From Salvator merianae (taxonomy: Eukaryota; Chordata; Lepidosauria; Squamata; Teiidae): DNA of 64,000 bases. The stretch covers positions 650,408 through 714,407 of the forward strand of contig QVOM02000113.1 in assembly GCA_003586115.2 (NCBI GenBank), read 5' to 3'. A program made the translations under genes and the position numbers. Shown piece by piece: positions 24,121 through 33,825 of the stretch. Below the pieces are notes generated by a model. It saw only the letters and a list, made by a program, of their open reading frames with translations, searched no databases and was not told the DNA's origin. Every line of letters begins with the position of its first letter. Position 1 is the stretch's first letter.

Positions 24121-24766
24121 AATGCTGGATTAATCCACATGGAGACTACTCAGCTGTAGAAGGAGAATGAGACTCAATCAGTGGTGAAATTGATTTGTGG
24201 ATGAAGTGCACATCATAACAGATAAGAGCACAGTCTGGGCCTGGGGTTAAACAGAGGAGCTGTGTTCTTTAACAGGATCCACATCAAAACACATGTACAC
24301 AAGGCACAGTTAAAACCCAGTTAAAACTCAAGTCTGTACATCTAAAACAGGACTTTTCAGTAGGGTTTTACATTTGCCAAGAATCTACCCTTGCACCAGC
24401 TGAGTGAACAGGGCAAGTACTGATTAGTACATTGTATGATTCCCATCTCCAAGCATGCCATAATTATATGCCTTCTAAACTACTTACCCTTGATTCTAGA
24501 CTACATCTTTTTGCCTTGGAAAGTACTGGAATTACTGATAAAGTTGACCAAGAGCTGTTAGACATGGAGAAGCAAAGCTTGCCCCAAGAACCATCACCAA
24601 AATTGCTACCACAATTTCTACCTGAAATAAATATCCACCACAATTTCTACATGAGAGACTGAGGTTGGCCCCTGTTACACAAAGTACTAAAACTGTGGGG
24701 GTAGTAAATTTGGGTTTAAGATTCATAGCTGAATTGAGTATTTGGATGGAAGTGCAGGCCACTGAA
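24121..24766. other. No gene recognised
   Basis: Follows the LINE fragment and ends at the target duplication of the solo LTR. Short frames on both strands have no domain. Its origin is unresolved. Confidence 0.35.
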
Positions 24767-24771
24767 GCAAC

Positions 24772-25339
24772 TGTCAGAGTGCGCATTTCTTTGTGCGGAA
24801 GACTGATGAGTCGTTCCCGTGAAGTAGAAAAATAAACTCTGTGAGTAGCAGAGTTGACTACAATGCTCAGTCTTTATTGTTGCTTAGTTCCATAGTAAAA
24901 GTAGCTAAGTAGGATAAAATACAGTTGCACTGCACATTATGGTAGCAGTATTAGAATATCTTCAGTAAAGTAAAATCAGGAAACATAGTTACAAGAGTTG
25001 CATTCATTGTCATATAGTCACACATAATAATCAGCTCATAATGAAAGAATGAAGGAATATAGCATCCATCTATAAAGAACTCATACAGCATCACATCACT
25101 GTTATTGTAATACATTGTTATTGAATAGATAAGCTCTCAAGCTAAGGTTCTCACGGATAGGAAATACTGTTATCTGTAACACACTAGCCATAACAAATCT
25201 ATGAAGCTGGATGTTGTCTTACTTCAGTAACTTTCCATTCAGCATAAACAAAATAACCATAATACAGGAAACAGGAAATTGTCAAGACTAGAGAATACTG
25301 GCATTAGCTTATGGCTAATATAGAATCAATATTCTGACA
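24772..25339 (-). mobile_element. Solo LTR with perfect 5-bp target duplication
   Basis: On the plus strand the block starts TGTCAGA and ends TCTGACA, a perfect 7-bp terminal inversion. It is flanked by identical pentamers GCAAC at 24767-24771 and 25340-25344. On the minus strand it begins TGTCAGAATATTG and has an AATAAA signal (plus-strand TTTATT near 24873) about 100 bp before its 3' end, the normal place for R/U5. This supports minus orientation. At 568 bp with no internal coding sequence, it is the product of LTR-LTR recombination. It could be Ty3/Gypsy or retroviral; 5-bp duplications occur in both. Confidence 0.8.
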
Positions 25340-25344
25340 GCAAC

Positions 25345-25616
25345 CTCTGCCAGAAATGAGAATAAGCAAACTGCAACCACATTAGGATCTAGTTGAACTA
25401 AGCTAGGCATAGCATTGAGTTTCTGGATTGACTACAGAGAAGAACAGCAGTATGGAGTTGGTACACCAGGGAAGTGTTTGGCTCCCAAATTCAATTAATG
25501 CAGCATTTGTATGCTCAGACCACACAAGTGTGACGTGACCACAAACTATACTGGATATCATCCCAGCTAGAAGGGACTGTTGGTGGGACATGTAGACAGA
25601 AACTTATTAAGACATT
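25345..25616. other. No gene recognised
   Basis: Unique sequence between the solo LTR and the next TIR element. Overlapping minus-strand frames (25403-25742) have no domain. Confidence 0.35.
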
Positions 25617-26050
25617 TAAGGCTGGGTTTGTATTTACCAGCCTAGTATGGTATAACAATGCCATGCTAGGCAGGGAAAGCCACAGTGCACCAGCAGCTGT
25701 CCACATTTTCAGTGCTGGAAAAGCCCTAAACCAGGCCAGCAAAACTCCAAGGGCAAATGACTTGGCCAGGGCAGGCTAGAGCACCACAGCAGCATGTGAG
25801 GCAACATCCATTGCACACTCGGATGTTGCCATGGCAATATGATTGCTCTGCATGTGCCTGCACAGCTGCAGTGATACCACCACACCTATTTGCAGCTACA
25901 CCAGGAAGAGGATGCAGACGCAGTTGAACTGGAGCTTGTGGAAACTTCTAATGAGTTGCTGTTCCTCCCTGGCCCAGATGGAATATTTCAGTCAGCCTGG
26001 ATCCAGTCAGCCTGGATCGCTCCACCACACAAGTGCAGAAAGGGCCTCAG
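25617..26050. mobile_element. Probable TIR element with AAGGCCCTTTCTGCACTTG end (inverted)
   Basis: The right end, read on the minus strand, is CTGAGGCCCTTTCTGCACTT, nearly identical to CTAAGGCCCTTTCTGCACTT at 42187. The left boundary near TTAAGGCTGGG (about 25616) is weaker. The interior is GC-richer than its flanks and contains a perfect 15-bp tandem duplication (25989-26003 and 26004-26018, unit CAGTCAGCCTGGATC). Two overlapping plus frames of about 70 codons are not recognisable proteins. No target duplication was verified. Confidence 0.5.
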
Positions 26051-26589
26051 TGTAACTAGCTTAAAGACTTACCATGAAAATACGGGCAGTTGAAGGGTTC
26101 ATGGTACTAGGCATCGGACTTCATCACCTCAGGGTGGTGGAATTCCAAAGCAATGAGAGATTTTTCCAGGACTATTATTAGTAGCCTCCACCAGTGCACC
26201 TCCACCACTATCTATACTTGAAGTATTTTCAACTACACTCCACAACTACCAACGTAGCACAGACAGTAAGTTTGGGGCCACCGGTGTCCACTCAAATTCC
26301 TTTCCCACCAATATAAGTCACCTTTTTTGATGTTAAAAGGGTTCTTGTACCTTCAGGACCACCAAGAAAGGCTGGTCCATTCTGTTCACCAAAACTCATG
26401 TTTATACATTTTGAAATGGCATTTTCCTGTGTCAAAATAGAGATCAGATTCTCTGGTTTTATGGCTGTCATGCATCATGGTTCATGTCCTGTACCTGCAG
26501 CAATTTATATGAATCATAATTTGAGGCTTTTCTGACATAAAGCATAGCCATACCTTATGCAATGTGGAAGTTTAATTCAAATTAAAAAA
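26051..26589. other. No gene recognised
   Basis: Unique or undecipherable sequence; no repeat class could be supported. Confidence 0.35.
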
Positions 26590-26730
26590 TGCATATCATA
26601 ACAGGGCAACCCACCCTGTCCCAGGACAATGGATGTAATTGTAGAAAGGGCCTGGGAGAACAGACTGCTGTACTAGGTGGGCTATGGGTCCTAACCAGTG
26701 GGACATTTCTTATGTCCTTATGTTAATTCT
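26590..26730 (+). repeat. SINE/LINE tail fragment
   Basis: Contains GACTGCTGTACTAGGTGGGC, then GGTCCTAACCAGTGGGACAT and TTCTTATGTCCTTATGTT. This resembles a common squamate repeat ending of the form TGTACTTGGTGGGCC...TCTTATGTTCTTATGTT. Diverged; family name not assigned. Confidence 0.5.
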
Positions 26731-27002
26731 GTGAAAACTACTAGAAAATTGAAAGCTCTTGTAGTGAGTTTCTTTTGCCATTGCTTATTATTCCATTCTA
26801 GTCTTTAAAAAAGCTGGGGGAAAGCAGGTTTAGTGAGAAACAGATAGGAATTTTCACACCTCTTGCAAGTGAAATCTCTCATAGTTCTTTCTTGTATAAG
26901 AGTTTGAAGATACTATTTAATTAATCCAGAAAGACAGGCAGATGTAAGACATGGTTGATGACTGTCATGGGAACCATAAGCATCTGTTCAGTAGAAATAG
27001 TG

Positions 27003-27190
27003 AGCTGCCTCATACCCAGTTAGCCCGCTTATCCATCTAACTCAGTATTATCTATTCTGACAGCAGCAGCAGCAGCTCTCCAAGGTCTCAGGTCTTTTAA
27101 TTTTACATTTTTAATGGGAAAAAAATGGAATTGAATCTTAGACAGAACTTCAAAATGCCGTATTCTAACCTCAGCTTACCAGTTTTCAGT
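27003..27190 (-). repeat. tRNA-derived SINE fragment
   Basis: Read on the minus strand it gives GAGACCTTGGAGAGCTGCTG, then AGATAATACTGAGTTAGATG, then GTATGAGGCAGCTC. This is the body of a squamate tRNA-derived SINE that I recognise from its consensus wording. The tRNA-like head (about 27110-27190) is badly decayed. An AGC run at about 27061-27077 interrupts the body, so the SINE has an internal microsatellite. Confidence 0.65.
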
Positions 27191-28142
27191 AGTGCCCTCA
27201 GGTTTTTTTAGCATCTTCCACATGACATCCTCTATGTCCTAGTAAGGGATGGGTCTAAGTTTGGTGAAACTATTGAGTTCATGGAGTCCTAAAGATCAAG
27301 TCTTGAAAATTGTTATTTGGCTGGCCCATTTGATAGGGATTGGTCTAAAATTTGATGGAAGTTCAAGTTCAGTCTATGTCATAGACTTGGGCAGATCTGC
27401 CCAGTGCTGTTATGGTACTGTGGAAATGCTCAAAATGTTCAGATACCATAAATTCCTGAACCCATTGAGCCTTCTTTCTGCCTTAAGTGCTCATTAAAGT
27501 ACTTTAGCGACTGAGCAGTAGGAAGAAATCTTAAAATGCTTACTACCACTCTATCACTCTCTTTTCCTAAGATCCCCAATGTATGTATGTACCTTAATTT
27601 ACTTTCTTCAGGGCAAATAGAATTGGTCTGTTTTTGCAAACACAGTAAATGGTCTTCTTCTGACTTTCTGAACACATCTCACCAAAAACATTGATCTGGG
27701 GAACTAAAGTTCCTTGGCAGTGATGTTTGCATGGGCAGGATGGCATTAGACATGGAGACAGTACACAGGCCACTTTATGAATGACGCTATGTTCATAACA
27801 CTATTCACAGGAAGATCCACTATCATGCAGATCCAGCCTAAAGTGAAAAATGATTAGCAAGTGTTATTACAAGTACAAAACCAAAAACCAAAAATATTTT
27901 CTCTCTAGTTCTAGAAATATTTCTCCTCACTGAACAGTTTGGCAACACAGTTCTTCAATCCACAGACGCGTCAAATGCAAATAGGTTTTTGGCACAACTT
28001 TCATTTCCTAATCCTATATGGTTTGCCCTGGAATAAGTAAAATTCTTCTGATGCCAGAGCACACAAACAGTGTTGTGCTATCACAGTGAAGGTCCATTGA
28101 CTGCATATCTATGCGATCTTGTTGTGCCATAAGAGTGCTCCT
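27191..28142. other. No gene recognised
   Basis: No exon or named repeat is seen. Short frames on both strands (27249-27675) are unremarkable. Confidence 0.4.
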
Positions 28143-28173
28143 AGAGCACAGGATACACACAATCCTGTGCTCT
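28143..28173. repeat. Perfect hairpin, 12-bp arms and 7-nt loop
   Basis: AGAGCACAGGAT (28143-28154), loop ACACACA, then ATCCTGTGCTCT (28162-28173). The surrounding 28040-28290 has further inverted words (CCAGAGCAC upstream, GTGCTCTGG downstream). It may be the centre of a decayed palindromic element, but no outer ends were identified. Confidence 0.7.
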
Positions 28174-29070
28174 GGGGAGATTCATTGTACCCTTAGGACT
28201 CATCAAAACACTATAGTGGTTAACTACTGGGTAGAGCTCTAACAGTGCTTTGCAGCAATTTACTTCTGCTGCACTATCCAGACCTGCCTAGTCTGCTGAG
28301 GTCTCCATCAACAAATGCAGGTTGATTTCTGTGACCACTTCCTGAGCTCTCCAAAAGGAAACACTGATCTGCCCAGACTGGCAACAGGCATATGAACAGC
28401 ATGCCACAACCACTGGGACCAACATCAGCACCGACGAAGATCACTCAAATAGTGAACTTCGTATACAGCACAATTCCACTATTGTACAAAACTTACCTGA
28501 CTCTCCTAGAAGGGTTATTCACATAGTTCATCTGACAGACCACATTCTTCCTCCTCTTATCTTTGCCCATTGTCTCATGTCCTCTATTTTTCTTCACTTC
28601 TGGCTTCATCTTGTATTTTCACTTGCCACTTTTTATTATTCTTTAACAGAGCAGCTTGCTTAATTAGTCATATCTGCATAAGCAAGGCTAAATCATCCAC
28701 TCAGCCAGTTAACAAGGGCTTAAAGGGGATAATTCCAAACCATCATAGTCAATTTTTACAAGAGTTGAACATTCAAATTGCTTTCCAAACTGCTGTTATA
28801 CCTAACTTCTTAAATGTTTTAGAGTGAATATAAGATGCCATCTTCATCATGTGTCCATTAAAAACAAAAACAAAAAGCTGGGTTTACCTTTGCTATTACG
28901 ATTGACAAAAAATATAGTAGAGGAAAAAAAGAAAATAATCTACCAGGAACTCTTGCCCCAATCTGGGTGCATCAACAGACACAGGAGAGGGGAAAAAACA
29001 AAAACAAAAAACCCTCTGAGGAGCCTCCCAGGCAGCTTAGAGAAGGCTTGAGGTAGAATTGTTCCCTTAC
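28174..29070. other. No gene recognised
   Basis: Mixed unique sequence with A-rich runs near 28860-29010. No exon is supported. Confidence 0.4.
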
Positions 29071-29200
29071 TAGTCTGTTCCTTCTCCCTGTACTAAACAT
29101 TTTGTACCAGAAAAGTGGATTAAAGGAGGGTTGGGACCATGAAGGCCACACATTGTTTGTCTGAGACACCTCTGTGCTGCCCCTTTTAGGTCGGAGCATA
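29071..29200 (+). repeat. Dispersed repeat R1, copy 3
   Basis: Shares with 61862-61985 the order CTCCCT, ACATTTTGTACCAGAAAAG, GATTAAAGGAGGGTTGG, CATGAAGGCCACACATTGT and CTGAGACACCTC. Class unknown; the long collinear match shows a real interspersed family. Confidence 0.6.
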
Positions 29201-29274
29201 GCCTTAGGCTTGTTCATATGCAGCAAAAATGAGACTCAAAAGCCTTTTGAAGGTGATAGCATATGACATTAGAG

Positions 29275-29440
29275 GTCTCATCCATTTCTTCTATCTGTAG
29301 AGGTCTCATCCTGTCTCCTATCTACCTCTAATATGCTTTAGAGCTGCTTTTTATGGCCTTTAATGTACATTAGAGGTGGGATAAGTGCATTGAGCACACC
29401 AATGTATGAGATTACCACAAACACAGCTTTAGAGTTTTGC
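29275..29440 (-). repeat. Dispersed repeat R2 (inverted copy)
   Basis: Contains GCTGCTTTTTATGGCC and TTTAATGTACATTAGAGGTG. This is the reverse of the AATCCACATTAAAGGCCAGAAA-type block at 59719 and a diverged one at 51821. Unclassified, non-coding. Confidence 0.45.
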
Positions 29441-30010
29441 TGCTTCAAACTAGGGCCCTTACTGAACATACTTGGTAAACCAGAATAAGGAACACTATAA
29501 TCCACATGGTCTGCACAGGACTAGTGGTAATTTGGAACATATCCATACTAAGGGTCCTGTAACCACAAATAATAGTAGTCTGCATTAATCAGTACTACAA
29601 TCATATTTTCACTGTCCATTCCCAAATAAATGTTGATGCACCTGCATGTAAACTAGCTCTTTGTGTTGCTGCTGCAGCTGACTTCATATTGCTGCATATG
29701 AGGGCTGCACGCTCTGAGTGCTGCCTGTGGGTTTCATTCAGCTCTGAGTCCAACATGGAGGCAGAGCTAGCCAGCAGATTTTTAGACCCAGGGTCGATCT
29801 ATCGTATCCCCACCTTTTGGATGCATCTGTGACATGGATGTGGACCAATTGCAACAAGGTTTGAGTGGCATACTCGTGCTGGTAGATTCTGTCATGTAAC
29901 ACAGAACAGGGGTTGCACTTCCACATTACTGCTCGCTTTGTTATGGTTCTTACATTGTCTAACCAGCAAATGTCACCTGCTATGGCTAATGCAGATCAAG
30001 CAAATCTGGA
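29441..30010. other. No gene recognised
   Basis: Sequence between repeat R2 and the L1 fragment; no class could be supported. Confidence 0.35.
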
Positions 30011-30096
30011 ATTACTAATGTGTAACTAGGAACATGAATGCAGAAAGGGTGGTTCTCAACAAAGTTTATGATTTGATTAAATAACCTTGTTGAAAG

Positions 30097-31140
30097 AATA
30101 GAGATCAGTACCTTGGGTTCAAAATGTAACATTTGTACAAGAGGTGGTCCGCACAGGTGAGGGGAAAAGAGATTTAACACCATTTGAAACTCTGATTGAG
30201 AAAGGGAAGGCTTTCAGCAAAAGTCTTTCTGCCTCTCTCTATCAGCTATTGTTAAATCACAAAGTAAATAATTTGCAGGCCATTAAGATGCTGTGGGATG
30301 CTGATTGCAACACATCACTAGACATGGAGGAGTGGGCCTTGGTTCCGGGGTCTTTCTTTCACTCACTACGATCTCAAAATGATACAGAACTTTCTTTAAA
30401 AGTACTATATAGGTGGTACCTTACCCCTCTCACCCTTCATCGCATTAATAAATCTATCTCTCTGCTTTGCTGGCATGGTTGTAGTGTCTTTGGCACCTAT
30501 TTTCACATGCGGTGGAGCTGCCCTTGGATTCTCAAATTTTGGTTAATGGTGCAATCCTCCATTGCAGACATTTTTCAGAGTGATATTGAACTCTCACGCC
30601 TACTGGTATTTTTGTTCCAATTCAAAGGACCTCATGCCAGGCTACCTCACAAGGATTTGATAAAGGTTATGCTCACAGCTGCAAAAGCAGAAATTGGAAG
30701 ACAGCTAAACACCTATCGCATCGACACTGGATCACCTGAGTTTGGTCATCCGCCTTACAAGAACTTATTACAGCCCAGAAATCAGCCATGCAAGCTTTTG
30801 AGGATCAGTACAAGTTTATTCATAAATGGTCACCACTAGTCGAAGCATTGAAATGTCATCCACAGCTCCATCCAAGCCCTTTTGATGCCTCAGCATTTTT
30901 GAATAATAAATTAAGACTATGGTTCCCACAGCTTTCTTGAGCTCATGTGTCTGTCCATCCTGTGCCTGACTTTATTTTTTCCTTCTCATTGTATTATTCT
31001 AAACTTATGCTGAATTTCCCTCTGATGTGTTTGTTTGTTTACTAGTTAATGTGTTTGTTTCTTTAAGTTTGCTTCTTTGCCTATGAAATATATCTGTATT
31101 TGAGATTCTACAAAATAAAGTATTATTTTTTTCAAAAAAT
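30097..31140 (+). pseudogene. 5'-truncated L1 LINE: ORF2 C-terminus and 3' UTR
   Basis: The open frame 30144-30839 (231 codons) ends an L1-type ORF2. It has YRWYLTP (residues 89-95) and LHRINKSISLLCW (98-110), then a Cys/His knuckle region GTYFHMRWSCP (117-127), the landmarks of the L1 C-terminal domain. One expected Cys spacing is altered (CWHGC). A TAG closes the frame upstream near 30094-30096. The GTG start is an artefact of truncation, because endonuclease and reverse transcriptase are absent. After the stop come a short 3' UTR, an AATAAA signal (31114-31119) and a T-rich/A-rich end. It is a dead copy but relatively young, as the frame is open for about 740 bp. No target duplication was found. 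Confidence 0.8.
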
Positions 31141-31541
31141 GTAAGTCAGAATTGATTACAACCTGGTGATGACTTATCATGGGGAGTAGATATTGCATTA
31201 ATTTCCTCCCAAAATTCTGATTCTGTCCTCTATTTTCTTCTTTAGCAAAAATGAATACCTTTCCTGCAATGCTAACAGTGGGAAAGAAAAGAAAAAAAAG
31301 TACAATTTAATCATCCTTTATCTGTGCTTCCTCCAGTAGATGTTTCCAACATTATCTGTAGAAATGGAACTTAAGCATGGACACATTTCAACCTTTTGCT
31401 TTCAATTTAGTGCAGTGAAGCAAACAAAAACATTTGTTGTGCATAGTATACCTAAAGTCTTACTTTTTTTATTATTTTCATATATTAAATGTTATGTTGA
31501 CTGAAGATATTAAACTGCTATATTGGGGACAGATGTGTGAG
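31141..31541. other. Unique AT-rich DNA
   Basis: No gene or repeat recognised between the L1 tail and the next MITE. Confidence 0.4.
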
Positions 31542-31549
31542 GATATGAT

Positions 31550-31747
31550 CAGTGGCAGCCAGTGGCTTTAAGCCTTGGTGTTCATGCCCTGTGCGAAGTG
31601 TGCCATGGCTGTTGCGGAGCCTCCAGGCCTCTGTACTGCCTAGCGACCTGCTGAGGCACTACGGAGGCCTGGAGTCTTTGTGAATGGCCATGGTGTGCTT
31701 TTGCGCAGGGTGCAAACACCAAGACTTAAAACCACTGGCCGCTGCTT
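31550..31747. mobile_element. Fold-back hAT-like MITE (198 bp) with 8-bp target duplication
   Basis: Almost the whole element is one imperfect palindrome. The left arm CAGTGGCAGCCAGTGGCTTT mirrors the right arm, which read backwards is AAGCAGCGGCCAGTGGTTTT. Further mirrored blocks (CTTGGTGTT, CCATGGC, CTCCAGGCCTC) run towards a centre near 31645. It is flanked by GATATGAT (31542-31549) and GATATGAC (31748-31755), 7 of 8 identical. The CAGTGGC start and 8-bp duplication are typical of hAT elements. It is non-coding and GC-rich compared with its flanks; its transcript would form a long hairpin. Confidence 0.85.
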
Positions 31748-31755
31748 GATATGAC

Positions 31756-33468
31756 TGAAGATGGAAATACCATGAAGCACAAAATACATGCACAAAGTCT
31801 CTGACTTAGTCCAAGTCCCTCTCTTTCTCTTCTACTAAAATAAAGAGATCTGAACTACCATCCATGGTTCATCTAGGCTTCACCAGTCAAGCCAGCTCAC
31901 TCAGTAACTTTAAATATTTACATATATAGTCAAAGATATAAATAGGGTTTTGTGGTGCTCATACATGACATAGAAAATGCTTTTAGATTAAGACCTTTTT
32001 ATGCAGTGTTGTTGGAGTACTCTGAGCTGAATTTTCCCTCTGCAGGGGTTCATTACCTAACTAGGGCTATTGTCACATCAAAAGAAATAAATATATATTT
32101 AGGGCACCAAGGGAACTTAACACTGTTGTGTCCTGTTCACACCCTTCTTAAGATAATCATAACTGAAGCCATCTTTGTTGATACACATGACTGTTTTCTG
32201 AAGTGGAATGTTTGGTAAGGAAACTAAAATCCTATCATTTCCCTTTTCCAGGTTTATGACCCACAGGATTTTCTCCAGCACTGCAGCACACTGAAGGATC
32301 ATTAAAATATGAGAAGGCCAGTTGCCACAGATACTGTCTCCACCCACACTGACATTTTTGAATACTTTCCTGGAACATCCTACAATCTGGGATCAAAGAC
32401 CCCCTGAAAATGCCAAGTCAAGTGCTGATGATGCGAGTTCTAGCCCTGTTCAAGCATGTATTTTCAGTCACAGTGAAATGTATTCATAACACTGGCCCAT
32501 AACTAAGGAGCAGGGCAGTGTCCACTTTAGGGGAAGGGGCTGAGGCTGGAAGCAGAGATAAGCATTAACAGCATTTAAGAGGTCCAGGAAGACAGGAAAG
32601 CAAAATTGCAGCTTAAAAGTGGCAATAGCATATATTTTCCTTCTCTGTCTTATCCATGGCTGGTTTTGTGGACTCCTCCCCTCCTGGTGTCAAGTGATAA
32701 TTTAATGGGCAGGGAAAGAGAAACTCTTCCTCTGCCCAGTCAGAAAAATAATACCCACAATAGTTCTCTGGATGAATCACACACATAAAAAAAATCAGAC
32801 TAAAGAGGATCCAGTGCAGAGATAATCAAATTACTGAAAATTACTGGAGGGGAGGAGATAGGATGGATATAATTCAGAATGACCTTTTTCAGCATGATCC
32901 CTCATGACCACAGATGACCTGAAAACTTCTTATGTAACAGATATGACCACAGCCTATGTAACATGTCAAAGGGAATGTCTTTAAGTCTGTGTTCACACGT
33001 AAGATCAACAAAAAAATCTCAGAAGTGCTTCAGAGAAAGTAGAGTTTCGATCTTGTGCTCTCATTCCATGTTTGTTCCACCTTTTCTAACCTAGGATGTT
33101 CATGGTGTGCAAACAATTTCACCTCAGAACCATCTCCAAGCCATCTCCCTTGGAGAGCTTTTGCCTGAATGTGATCACAACCTAAAGTTAACACAGGAAA
33201 TAATGTGAAGCCCAGCAAAGAAGAGATTAGCCAAGAACTCAACAATGAAAGGAGTCTCCCTTTCATCTCACGTGTCACAGGTTTTGGGCTGTTATGCTCT
33301 GTTCCATAGATCTGCTTTGAATCTAAGCTTCAGATATGACTATGATATACATCTTCAGAAGATATGACTGCTAGAAAAGTGTAAAGAAATATCCCAAAAC
33401 TTCAAGGCAGAACTATGGATCATGACAAAACAACACAAAAACTGTGACAAGTGAAATGAGAGGATTAA
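31756..33468. other. No gene recognised
   Basis: About 1.7 kb with only short chance frames. The right edge is the target duplication of the next MITE. Confidence 0.4.
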
Positions 33469-33476
33469 CTCTATAC

Positions 33477-33817
33477 GAGAGATGTGCAAAATTTGTTTCA
33501 TATTTGAACATTTAAGCAAATATTTTGCATTCACAAATATTCAAAGTGAATCAAAAACATGTTCTTTGCATTTTCAGAGTTCGATTAAAATGAACCAGAC
33601 TTTTCCTTCGTGAAAGCATAATATTCAAATATTCACATTTTTCCTATGTTTTAACCCATGAAAAGGTCATTTTCGATGAGGAAAACTTTGCAAAACCCAC
33701 AAAAATGAACACAACCCCCCCTTTTTTTGACATTGCAATTTGCTCATGAAGTGAAAACACAGATTTTTTACTTTGATAGCAAATTGAAAATATAAATTTC
33801 ATTTGTGCACATCCCTA
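33477..33817 (-). mobile_element. hAT-like MITE, TAGGGATGTGCA family, copy 3, perfect 8-bp duplication
   Basis: Left end GAGAGATGTGCA, right end TGCACATCCCTA. Identical octamers CTCTATAC lie at 33469-33476 and 33818-33825. The 341-bp A/T-rich interior matches the copy at 1912 in inverse orientation (shared words TTCACATT, CCTATGTTTTAA, GGTCATTTTCGATG). Non-coding. This copy fixes the family's boundaries. Confidence 0.9.
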
Positions 33818-33825
33818 CTCTATAC

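Noticed and set aside
24805..24835. CTGATGAG followed by GAAA, resembling a hammerhead ribozyme core
   Set aside because: The bases between CTGATGA and GAAA do not form stem II, and no pairing for stems I and III was found. The region is explained as part of the solo LTR.
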